This document shows positions 1-6,209 of a stretch of 11,421 nt of DNA, in pieces. The notes below the pieces were generated by a model, which made no database searches, was not told the origin of the DNA, and saw nothing but the letters and a program-made list of their open reading frames with translations. The position numbers were made by a program, and so were the translations under genes. Position 1 is the stretch's first letter. The number at the start of each line of letters is the position of its first letter. The DNA is from Burkholderiaceae bacterium. Lineage in GTDB: Bacteria; Pseudomonadota; Gammaproteobacteria; Burkholderiales; Burkholderiaceae. The stretch lies in the NCBI GenBank assembly GCA_030151165.1, contig JASLEM010000335.1:1-11421 (forward strand), written 5' to 3'.

Positions 1-702
1 TTCCTGTCGGCCAACCTCGCCACCGCGCTCGCGCGCCAGGGCGAGAAGGTGCTGGTGCTCGACGCCGACCTCGGCCTCGCCAACCTCGACGTCGTGCTGA
101 ACCTGTTCCCGAAGATCACGCTGCACGACGTGTTCACCGGCAAGAACACGCTCGACCAGGCGATCCTCGAGACCTCGGGCGGCTTCTCGGTGCTGCTCGC
201 CGGCTCCGGCATGGTCGAATACTCGCGCCTCACGCCGGAGGTGCGCGAGCAGCTCGTCTCGGTCGTCGACCAGGTCGTGCCGCGCTTCGACCGCATCCTG
301 CTCGATACGGGTGCGGGTATCTCGGACGTCGTGCTCTACACCGTGTCGCTCGCCGACGAGGTGCTGATCGTCGCGACGCCCGAGCCGACCTCGCTCACCG
401 ACGCCTACGCCACCATCAAGGTGCTCGCCACGACGCAGGGCCGGCGCGACATCCGCGTGCTGGTCAACCAGGTCGGCAAGCCCGGCGAGGGCCGCGTGAT
501 CCGCGGGCAGCTGCAGCAGGTCGTCGACCGCTTCGTCAGCCCCGGGCTCGAGGTGCCGGTCAAGCTCGAGTTCGTCGGCGAGGTGCCGCTCGACCCATCG
601 GTGCGCGACGCCGTCAAGCGCCGCCAGCTGCTGCTCGAATGCCTGCCCGGCTCCGCCGCGGCGCAGGCCGTGATCGCCGCCGCCACCCGCCTGCGCGCCT
701 AG
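1..702 (+). CDS. flhG: FlhG/FleN-like MinD-family ATPase, 5'-truncated by the window edge
   Basis: This is the C-terminal 233 residues of a MinD/ParA-superfamily P-loop ATPase. The frame is open from base 1; the Walker A loop lies just upstream of the window, because the first residues (FLSANLATAL) are those that normally follow GKT. Visible motifs are DADLGLANLD (residues 21-30, switch region), LLDTGAG (100-106, Walker B region) and TPEPTSLTDAY (126-136). The last motif, with the AGSG element, is typical of FlhG/FleN regulators of flagellar number and placement more than of MinD or ParA. Such proteins act at the inner membrane with FlhF and can restrain the flagellar master regulator. No flagellar gene is visible in the window to confirm the role. 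The stop is TAG at 700-702. The family call is secure; the flhG symbol is less so, since other MinD-like proteins share these motifs. Confidence 0.8.
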   Translation, partial: FLSANLATALARQGEKVLVLDADLGLANLDVVLNLFPKITLHDVFTGKNTLDQAILETSGGFSVLLAGSGMVEYSRLTPEVREQLVSVVDQVVPRFDRILLDTGAGISDVVLYTVSLADEVLIVATPEPTSLTDAYATIKVLATTQGRRDIRVLVNQVGKPGEGRVIRGQLQQVVDRFVSPGLEVPVKLEFVGEVPLDPSVRDAVKRRQLLLECLPGSAAAQAVIAAATRLRA

Positions 703-710
703 AAATGACG

Positions 711-775
711 ACCCCACGGTCGCTGGCGCTCCCTGCCCCCGAGGGGCCGTCCGCGACCGGCCCGGCGAAGCCGGC
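711..775. repeat. REP-like intergenic hairpin element
   Basis: The 149 bases between the first two genes contain nested inverted repeats. CGGTCGC (717-723) pairs perfectly with GCGACCG (753-759). Inside it, GCCCC (735-739) and GGGGC (743-747) form a hairpin with a CGA loop. Just after it, CCGGC (762-766) and GCCGG (770-774) flank a GAA loop. The wording, with a CCCC-GA-GGGG core directly after a stop codon, resembles the abundant intergenic repeats I know from Burkholderiales genomes. A role as a terminator or mRNA 3' stabiliser for the upstream gene is possible. Repeat status cannot be shown from a single copy. Confidence 0.45.
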
Positions 776-851
776 TCCGGCGCTCTCTTGAATCCCGATT
801 GCGAAGCCTGAGCGGCAGCGCCGGTTGGCGTCCAGCATCGACAATGGGCGC

Positions 852-1295
852 ATGACCGCTTCCGTGACCGAAGATGACGCCGCGGGCACCGCGCCCGAAA
901 AGAAGATCACGCCCTTCGAGATGCTCGGGGGCGAGACCGGCGTGCGCGCGCTCGTCGACCGCTTCTACGACCTGATGGATCTCGAGCCCGAGTTCGCGGG
1001 CCTGCGCGCGCTGCATCCGGCGACGCTGGACGGCTCGCGGGACAAGCTGTTCTGGTTCCTCACCGGCTGGCTGGGCGGCCCGAGCCTCTACATCGACCGC
1101 TTCGGCCACCCGATGCTGCGCGCGCGCCACCTGCCGTACACGATCGGCATCGCGGAGCGCGACCAGTGGATCACCTGCATGGGCCTCGCGATGGCCGAGA
1201 TCGGCGAGGCCGGCGGCTTCACGGCCGACATGCAGGAGCGCCTGCTGCGCTCGTTCGCGCAGACCGCCGACCACATGCGCAACCGCGCCGGCTGA
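852..1295 (+). CDS. Group II truncated haemoglobin (TrHbO-like)
   Basis: The 147-residue protein matches the group II (O-type) truncated globins, small 2-on-2 haem proteins that bind oxygen and other ligands and are linked to oxidative or nitrosative stress. Visible landmarks are the glycine motif LGGETG (25-30), the B10 tyrosine in DRFY (Y39), His55 at the CD1 position in RALHP, the GGP turn (75-77), GHPMLRARH with the proximal F8 histidine H93, and the conserved G8 tryptophan in ERDQW (W106). The length is normal for the family plus an N-terminal extension of about 20 polar residues. ATG at 852 was chosen; an in-frame TTG at 825 would add nine residues without support. The ribosome binding site is weak. 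The gene appears to stand alone. Confidence 0.9.
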   Translation: MTASVTEDDAAGTAPEKKITPFEMLGGETGVRALVDRFYDLMDLEPEFAGLRALHPATLDGSRDKLFWFLTGWLGGPSLYIDRFGHPMLRARHLPYTIGIAERDQWITCMGLAMAEIGEAGGFTADMQERLLRSFAQTADHMRNRAG

Positions 1296-1303
1296 CGCGC
1301 GCC

Positions 1304-1323
1304 GCCCGGGCGAGCCCTCGGGT
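1304..1323 (+). terminator. Possible terminator after the globin gene
   Basis: CCCGGG (1305-1310) can pair with CTCGGG (1317-1322), with one G-U pair, around a six-base loop, starting nine bases after the globin stop. A run of five T follows at 1337-1341, further away than in a classic intrinsic terminator, so the call is tentative. Confidence 0.3.
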
Positions 1324-1328
1324 AATCC

Positions 1329-1364
1329 TTGATCCATTTTTCCGAAAAACTAAGAAATACTTAG
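1329..1364 (+). promoter_or_regulatory. AT-rich double dyad, candidate promoter/operator of the cassette
   Basis: This patch is strikingly AT-rich for the window. It contains two adjacent perfect inverted repeats: TTTTTC-C-GAAAAA (1337-1349) and CTAAG-AAATA-CTTAG (1350-1364). A promoter-like pair, TTGATC (1329-1334) and TAAGAA (1351-1356) with a 16-base spacer, overlaps both dyads, as would fit an operator controlling a promoter. It is the only clear promoter-like sequence upstream of the cassette. The regulator is unknown and no regulator gene lies in the window. Confidence 0.45.
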
Positions 1365-1789
1365 CCTCACGGCTCGGCGATCAAGCGCTGCGCGACTCCG
1401 TAGGCAAGGCCTCTCCGGTCTCCCGCCTGCCTCGAACCCGCTGCGTCTTCCAGGACGCCACCCGAGGCTCATGCCGCATTGCCGAACGACCACGCTGCCC
1501 TGTCCGCTCCCATTCGCCGCGCGGCCTTCCCAGGCCGCCGGCGACTCGCGACGCGATGAGGCCGATCGCCGCTCCTTGCCTTCCTCCGGCCGCCGCGCGC
1601 GGCCGCATCCGGTCTCCCGGACCCCCGCCGCCTTCCCGCGATGGAGCGAGTCCGCTGTTCCCTTTCCAGAACGCACCTGTCGCGACGCCCGCCGCGCCCA
1701 GCCCGCCACGCGCCCGTGAAGGCACGGGGCGCCGGGGCGGCATTCGCTGCGACACACCTGCACCGAAACCACCGAACAGAGGAACACTG
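1365..1789 (+). other. Long C-rich gene-free leader ahead of the cassette
   Basis: About 425 bases without a convincing gene. Open frames exist on both strands only because stop codons are rare at this GC content; none has a good start and codon pattern. The + strand is C-rich over G (in 1501-1680 I count 82 C against 51 G) and pyrimidine-rich, for example around 1571-1590. If transcription starts near 1360, this would be an untranslated leader of roughly 430 nt. C-over-G bias is what Rho loading sites look like, but no defined motif can be claimed. Decayed coding sequence is the other possibility. Confidence 0.4.
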
Positions 1790-2266
1790 ATGCTTGATTC
1801 GACCACCACGCTCGATCGCGACGCCGCCTCGTCCTTCGACACCGCGCCGTCGTGCCACGGGTCGCACCGCGAGGCCGAGCGCGAGGCCCGGCACGATGCG
1901 CAGCGCCTGGCCCACGAGATCGTCGCGCGCTTCGTGCGCGACCCGGCGGCCTTCGCGCAGACCGTTCGCGCCGACGATCCGTCGGCCTTCCTGCGCGACT
2001 ACCGGCAAGGTCTCGACCGCCGGCTGACGGCGCTCGTCGGCGCGCCGAGACGGATGCCGGAACGCCTCGCGACGATGGGCCCCCCGACGCTCGACGCGCC
2101 GGCCGACTGGCTGACGACGCGTCGCCCCGACGGTGAATCGTCGCCCGATTCGGTGCCGCGCATGGGACCCGTCGTCGTCGCGGCCGCGGTCGTCACCGCG
2201 GCGACGGCGGTCGTGCAGGCGGCGGTCGCCGTGTACACGTTGCTGACGAAGCACAAGCCGCTTTGA
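1790..2266 (+). CDS. Unrecognised 158-residue protein with Ala/Val-rich hydrophobic tail; candidate precursor peptide
   Basis: I do not recognise a family. The start ATG has a good ribosome binding site (AGAGGA about 7 bases upstream). Residues 1-25 are polar and Ser/Thr-rich; 26-84 are charged and predicted helical, with a DPAAF...DDPSAFLRDY stretch (51-71); 85-125 are Pro/Arg-rich; 126-152 are almost wholly Val/Ala/Thr (beginning GPVVVAAAVV); the last six are TKHKPL. There is no signal peptide and no GG cleavage site. A long charged leader followed by a hydrophobic Val/Ala block is reminiscent in style of proteusin-type RiPP precursors. Its position as first gene before a radical SAM enzyme supports a substrate role, but that is inference. 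It could equally be a tail-anchored membrane protein, with 126-152 as the membrane helix. Confidence 0.6.
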   Translation: MLDSTTTLDRDAASSFDTAPSCHGSHREAEREARHDAQRLAHEIVARFVRDPAAFAQTVRADDPSAFLRDYRQGLDRRLTALVGAPRRMPERLATMGPPTLDAPADWLTTRRPDGESSPDSVPRMGPVVVAAAVVTAATAVVQAAVAVYTLLTKHKPL

Positions 2267-2291
2267 AGGGCCACCCGCCGCGTGCGGCTTG
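2254..2291 (+). promoter_or_regulatory. Hairpin straddling the stop of the candidate precursor gene
   Basis: CAAGCCGC (2254-2261) pairs perfectly with GCGGCTTG (2284-2291). The 22-base loop contains the TGA stop and a small GGG-CCA-CCC hairpin. No T-run follows, so it is not a standard terminator. It could stabilise or separate the precursor mRNA from the downstream genes, as is common when a precursor must be made in excess. Confidence 0.35.
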
Positions 2292-2378
2292 CCGCGCTGG
2301 AAGATCGCCCGGAGATGGCGACAACCAGCGACGGCATGGCCGCTGATCGCCGACATGAATGACATCAGGGAGAACGCC

Positions 2379-2513
2379 ATGCAGGAATTGAACGACGTTG
2401 ACCATGCCTCGTCGCCCGGCTCGACCGCGCAGGACGCCGTGCCGGACGCGCCGGCGAGCCGACGGAAACGAAGAGGCCGGACGACGGCCTGCCGCGAACG
2501 CGGCGGGCGATAG
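2379..2513 (+). CDS. 44-residue peptide with a double-glycine-leader-like start; possible second precursor, perhaps truncated
   Basis: ATG at 2379 is preceded by AGGGAGA at good spacing. The peptide opens MQELNDVDHASSPGS. This is close to the usual class II/double-glycine leader pattern (M-x-E-L-...-E-V-x-x-V-S-G-G), but the terminal GG is replaced by SP. Codon choice is typical of the genome up to about residue 27 (base 2459). After that it turns into an Arg-rich tail with rare-type codons (cga, aaa, aga) and one cysteine near the end. From base 2458 the next frame has better codon use and an Ala/Val-rich stretch, so a frameshift is possible. An upstream ATG at 2355 is in frame but lacks a ribosome binding site. 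The 200 bases from 2514 to the next gene are C-rich and hold no other gene I can support. Confidence 0.4.
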   Translation: MQELNDVDHASSPGSTAQDAVPDAPASRRKRRGRTTACRERGGR

Positions 2514-2713
2514 CCGCGTCGCTGCCGTCGCGGCGACGGTCGCCGTGGCGTCCGCACCTTCCGTCCCCGGGCTATTCCACCGGTGCATCGCGCCGCGGCC
2601 GCCCGACCCCCTTCCACCGGAACACCCGCACGCGGCAAGCCGCCGGGCGCCGCCTTCGCGCGGCTGCCCCGTCCCGGCCGACGTGAGCTGTTCCACCCTC
2701 ATCCGGAATCGAC

Positions 2714-3730
2714 ATGAATACCCCTGACCGTTTCCTGTTGCCGATGATGTTCCACGCGCTGGTCGTCGAGTCGACGACGCGCTGCAACGCCAAGTGCGGC
2801 ATGTGCTACCAGGCCGCGGGGCCGAAAGGCTCCGACTATCTCGGTGACGCGTCGCTGAGCGTCGACGAGATCAAGGCGGTCCTGCGATCCGCGCTGTCGA
2901 TCGAGTCCCTCGGCAAGCGCTTCCACCTCGCGGGCGGCGAGTCCTTCATCAAGATCGACGAGTGTGTCGAGATCTTCTCGTACGCCTCGTCGCTCGGATG
3001 GGGCGAGGTCAGCTGCACGACCAATGCCTACTGGGCCGCCGACATCCTCAAGGCGCGCAAGCTGGCCGGCCGCCTGCGCGACGCCGGCCTGCTGCGCGCC
3101 GAGATCAGCTGGGACTTCTGGCACGGCCCGCACATCAGTCCGCAGGCCGTCAACAACTGCATCCACGCGCTGGAGGCCAACGACATCGCCGTCCACCTGC
3201 GCCTGCTGACCTCGCGCTCGCATTCGGCCGAGGAGGCGCTCGCGATGTTGTCGCCGGCGGCGATCGCGAAGGCGACGACGGTCAGCGCCGCGCCGGTCTT
3301 CCAGATCGGCCGCGCGCTGGAGATCCCGACCGAGGACATCTATGCCAGCAGCGAGGACGCCACCTGCCACTCGGCGCTGAACCTGACCGTCAACGCGCGC
3401 GGCTTCGTCTCGCCCTGCTGCGCCGGCTTCGACCAGACGCAGGCCAACCTGTTCGGCAACATCCGGGACCTCGACATCGCCGAGATCGCCGACGCGATCA
3501 ACCGCTCGCTGCTGGTGCGCATGGTGGTCTTCGAAGGCGTCAGCGCGCTGCGTCCGGTGCTGGAACACCTGAACGAGCCGCTGAAGGAGAAGTACACCTC
3601 GATGTGCGGCATGTGCTTCGACGTCTTCTCGGATCGTGCGAAGGTCGACAAGCTGACGCGCTTCTTCGCCGATCTCGAGGCCGACGCGCTGCAGGATGCC
3701 CTGAACGTCCAACACGTGGAGCTGGCCTGA
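2714..3730 (+). CDS. Radical SAM enzyme with SPASM/twitch-like auxiliary cluster domain, probable peptide maturase
   Basis: The 338-residue cytoplasmic protein has the radical SAM motif CNAKCGMC (C24, C28, C31) binding the 4Fe-4S/SAM cluster. The GGE motif follows at 74-76 and the SCTTN strand at 100-104. The C-terminal part has C218-X11-G-X4-C235 plus a CxxC at 298/301, the ligand pattern of a twitch or short SPASM auxiliary cluster; C236 is an extra adjacent cysteine. This architecture is that of enzymes that modify ribosomal peptides by crosslinking, thioether formation or epimerisation; which reaction is used here cannot be read from sequence. There is no N-terminal PqqD-like recognition domain, since the radical SAM core begins almost at once. 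GGA about 6 bases upstream supports the start. The stop overlaps the next start (TGATG). Confidence 0.9.
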   Translation: MNTPDRFLLPMMFHALVVESTTRCNAKCGMCYQAAGPKGSDYLGDASLSVDEIKAVLRSALSIESLGKRFHLAGGESFIKIDECVEIFSYASSLGWGEVSCTTNAYWAADILKARKLAGRLRDAGLLRAEISWDFWHGPHISPQAVNNCIHALEANDIAVHLRLLTSRSHSAEEALAMLSPAAIAKATTVSAAPVFQIGRALEIPTEDIYASSEDATCHSALNLTVNARGFVSPCCAGFDQTQANLFGNIRDLDIAEIADAINRSLLVRMVVFEGVSALRPVLEHLNEPLKEKYTSMCGMCFDVFSDRAKVDKLTRFFADLEADALQDALNVQHVELA

Positions 3731-4611
3731 TGAGCGCGATGATGGATGACGCGCAGTGGAATCTCGTCACCAACTTCCGCTCGGTCACGGTGCTGACCGC
3801 GCTCGACGAAGCGACGGGCCGGCTGTTGCCCTCGCTGGACGACGTCGGCCGCTGGCTGCAGGCGTTCACCGAGGCCTTCCTCGAAGCCAACCAGCACGTC
3901 AACGGCGGGCGGCTCCATGCCTTCTCCGGTCGCCGGCTGGTGCTCACGGGCGACCACCTGCTGCCGGAGTTCGAGAGCGTGGGGCGCCTGTGCGAGGTCG
4001 CGCGCCAATGCGGGGTCGCCGTGCTGCTGTCCGCGTCGCTCGATGCACTCGCGCGCCATGCGCTGGCGCTGGCGAGCCTGCGGAGCGTGCATCCGGCCCT
4101 GCTGATGCAGATCGACTGCTCGGGCTTCGACGCGGGCCTCGCACCCACGGAGCGCGAGGCGTACGCCGACGTGTTGCGTTGCCTGGCGGAATCCGGCGTC
4201 GAGCTGAACCTGGTCGGCGACATCGAATCGCTGCGCGCCGCGGGCCTGATGAACGGCGAGGCGTTCAACAGCAAGGGCTTCTCGATCTCGTCGCCGAAGA
4301 GCGGCGTGCGGCCGGTACATCGCCTGCATCACGTCTCGCCCTGCCGCGACTACATCGCGCTGTACATCGACTCGCATGGCGACTTCTATCCCTGCGCCGG
4401 CATGGTCGCGCACAAGGCCTCGCGGCTGGGGTCGCTCTCGGCACCGTTCGGCGAGCTGCTGGTGGCATTGGCGCACACGCGCGTCAGCATCGACACGCTG
4501 GCGCCGCTCGGGCCTCGCATCGCGTCGCGCTTCGCGGACCAGGTCGAGCGCTATCCCGTCGACCTCTGCGCCTTGCACCGGCGGGCCGTCTCCAGCCCGG
4601 CGGCACTGTGA
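3730..4611 (+). CDS. Degenerate radical SAM paralogue (pseudo-radical SAM/SPASM partner) lacking CX3CX2C
   Basis: This 293-residue protein follows the same fold order as its upstream neighbour but lacks the SAM-cluster cysteines. The expected first-strand region reads SVTVLTALDEATGRLLP (18-34). The position of the GGEP motif reads LTGDHLLPE (72-80), followed by a VAVLLSAS strand (96-103). The C-terminal part keeps C205-X11-G217-X4-C222, with exactly the spacing of the neighbour. The terminal CxxC has become CALH (C280, H283), so three cysteines and one histidine could still hold a cluster. A role as a non-catalytic partner, substrate-recognition subunit or electron relay for the upstream enzyme is inferred. 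The one-base overlap (TGATG) indicates translational coupling and equal dosage. A separate SPASM-only partner is known, as I recall, in the GeoRSP gene group. It is unlikely to be a pseudogene, because the frame is intact and codon use is normal. Confidence 0.75.
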   Translation: MSAMMDDAQWNLVTNFRSVTVLTALDEATGRLLPSLDDVGRWLQAFTEAFLEANQHVNGGRLHAFSGRRLVLTGDHLLPEFESVGRLCEVARQCGVAVLLSASLDALARHALALASLRSVHPALLMQIDCSGFDAGLAPTEREAYADVLRCLAESGVELNLVGDIESLRAAGLMNGEAFNSKGFSISSPKSGVRPVHRLHHVSPCRDYIALYIDSHGDFYPCAGMVAHKASRLGSLSAPFGELLVALAHTRVSIDTLAPLGPRIASRFADQVERYPVDLCALHRRAVSSPAAL

Positions 4612-4612
4612 C

Positions 4613-5707
4613 ATGCGCATGAGTCGCGGTCTCGTGTTGGCGATTACCGTCGGCTTGCTGGCCACGATGGCGGCGCTCGGCTTCGCGCTCGCGCCGCCGG
4701 CGGCTCCGGCCACGAAGCGGGTCACGGCGCATCCCGCGCGGCACGACATCGAACGCCGCATCGACGCCGCCGGCACGATCCGGCCCACGGCCGTCGTGCA
4801 CGTCGGCGCGCTGGTGTCGGGCATCGTCGTCTCCACGGCGGTCGAGGCGGGCGACCGCGTCCGCGCGGGCCAGCTGATCGCGCAGATCGATGACAGCCCG
4901 TATCGGCTCCAGCTCGATCGCGCCCGCGCGCTCGCCCGCGCCGCCGAACGCCGTGCCGACGACGCGCGTCGCAACCTGCGCCGCCAGCAGGACCTGCTGC
5001 GTGCGGGCTTCGTCTCGCCGGCCGCGGTGGAGAGCGCCGACGACGCCGCGCGCGAAGCGGGCGAGGACGTCGGCGTCGCGAATGCGGACGTCGAGGCCGC
5101 GCGCATCAACCTGGCGCATTGCCGCATCGAATCGCCGATCGCCGGCACGGTGCTGAGCAAGGAGGTCGCGGCCGGCCAGTCGGTGGCCTCGGCGTTCCAG
5201 GTGCCCGACCTGTTCACGATCGTCTCGCGCCTCGACAGGCTGGAAGTCGTCGCGATGTTCGCCGAGTCCGACCTCGGCCAGGTTCGTGCCGGCACCGTCG
5301 TCAGCCTTCACGTGCCGGCCTTCCAGGACACCGTGTTTTCGGCCACGATCGAACGCGTGCTCGACACGCCCGAGACCCGCCAGGGCATCGTCATGTTCCC
5401 GGCGCTGCTGGAACTCGCCAACGAGCGCGGCCAGCTGCGGCCCGGCATGACGGCGTACGTCGAGATGCGCGTCGTCGCCCGCGCCGATGCGCTGACGGTG
5501 CCGAACCAGGCGCTGGCCTTCGCGCGCAGCCAGGATCGCGCGGCCCACGTCGCCGCCACCGGCGCGCGCCGCCTCTATGTGCTGCGGTCCGGCGCGCCGC
5601 ATCCGGTCGTGGTGAAGCTGGGCGCGGCCGACGACACTAATACCGAGATCATCCCCGTCGATGCGCTCGACGAACGCGACGACGTCCTGCTGTCCCAGCC
5701 CAAGTGA
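4613..5707 (+). CDS. MacA-like periplasmic membrane fusion (adaptor) protein
   Basis: The 364-residue protein has an N-terminal membrane helix (about 5-27). A biotinyl-lipoyl half-motif follows (VGALVSGIVV, then VEAGDRVRAGQLIAQID, about 64-93), then an alpha-hairpin coiled coil rich in Arg/Ala/Glu (about 97-168). The second lipoyl half has ESPIAGTV (173-180), and the beta-barrel contains LRPGMTAYVEM (275-285). This order is that of MacA/HlyD-type adaptors linking an inner-membrane ABC transporter to an outer-membrane TolC-like channel. No TolC gene is in the window, so a shared channel is likely. ATG at 4613 was chosen because it lies one base after the upstream stop; ATG 4619 is an alternative two codons in. 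It should work with the split MacB-like pair at 7586-9470. Confidence 0.88.
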   Translation: MRMSRGLVLAITVGLLATMAALGFALAPPAAPATKRVTAHPARHDIERRIDAAGTIRPTAVVHVGALVSGIVVSTAVEAGDRVRAGQLIAQIDDSPYRLQLDRARALARAAERRADDARRNLRRQQDLLRAGFVSPAAVESADDAAREAGEDVGVANADVEAARINLAHCRIESPIAGTVLSKEVAAGQSVASAFQVPDLFTIVSRLDRLEVVAMFAESDLGQVRAGTVVSLHVPAFQDTVFSATIERVLDTPETRQGIVMFPALLELANERGQLRPGMTAYVEMRVVARADALTVPNQALAFARSQDRAAHVAATGARRLYVLRSGAPHPVVVKLGAADDTNTEIIPVDALDERDDVLLSQPK

Positions 5708-5715
5708 CTCCGACC

Positions 5716-6189
5716 ATGCTGATCACCCCGATGCCCCCGAACGAGGTGCCCGCGTACTTGCGCGGCTTTGCCGAGTGGTATGCGCAGTCGCTGGCCGACG
5801 CCGATCCGGAGGCCGCCGTCGGCGACCTGCATGCGAGCGTCGCCGCCTTCCTCGCGCCGCAGCTCGGCGCCGACGGTCTGCCGCGCGGGTCGACCGTCTT
5901 CGACATCCACAGCGAGCAGCTCGCGGCCAATGTCGGCGTGTTGTGGGCCGGCGGCGCGGACTTCGGCTTCGGCCCGCTCGTCTTCATCCACGACCTGCGC
6001 ATCCACCCGCCGTTCAGGCGGAAGGGCTTCGCGCGCTGCGCGCTCGACGCCGTCCAAGAGATCGGCAGGGCGCAAGGCTCGACTCGCGGCGTCGCATTGA
6101 GCGTGATGGCCGGCAACGCGGTGGCGCGCGAGCTCTACGCCTCGACCGGTTTCCAGCCGGTGTCCGAGGTCCTGATCCGCCGCTTTTGA
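5716..6189 (+). CDS. GNAT-family N-acetyltransferase
   Basis: The 157-residue protein carries acetyl-CoA binding motif A, IHDLRIHPPFRRKGFARCAL (91-110), with the R-x-x-G-x-A loop at 101-106. Motif B follows at NAVARELYASTGFQP (134-148). Length and layout are those of a single-domain GNAT. The substrate is unknown. Within this cassette it could acetylate the modified peptide, as tailoring or self-protection, or be unrelated. ATG at 5716 lies eight bases after the adaptor stop. GTG at 5704 overlaps that stop as GTGA and would add four residues; both fit translational coupling. A fully encoded acetyltransferase between an adaptor and its transporter genes is unusual. Confidence 0.88.
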   Translation: MLITPMPPNEVPAYLRGFAEWYAQSLADADPEAAVGDLHASVAAFLAPQLGADGLPRGSTVFDIHSEQLAANVGVLWAGGADFGFGPLVFIHDLRIHPPFRRKGFARCALDAVQEIGRAQGSTRGVALSVMAGNAVARELYASTGFQPVSEVLIRRF

Positions 6190-6209
6190 AACCAGGAAAG
6201 GACGCTGTC

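Noticed and set aside
1..702. Chromosome- or plasmid-partition ParA, or cell-division MinD
   Set aside because: The AGSG and TPEPTSLTDAY elements fit FlhG/FleN better, and no parB, minC or minE partner is adjacent. The N-terminus is missing, so full certainty is not possible.
1471..1719. 82-residue + strand frame in the leader region
   Set aside because: Composition is Arg/Pro/Ser-rich with mixed third positions, and there is no recognisable feature; it fits chance openness at high GC.
1166..1789. Long open frame that runs from inside the globin gene into the 158-residue gene, suggesting a much longer protein
   Set aside because: The upstream part is a shadow of the globin gene and then a Pro/Arg-rich, poor-codon stretch. 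The real start at 1790 has its own ribosome binding site.
3730..4611. Pseudogene of a radical SAM enzyme
   Set aside because: The frame is intact over 293 residues with normal codon use and a coupled start, and the auxiliary ligand spacing is kept; a functional divergent protein is more likely.
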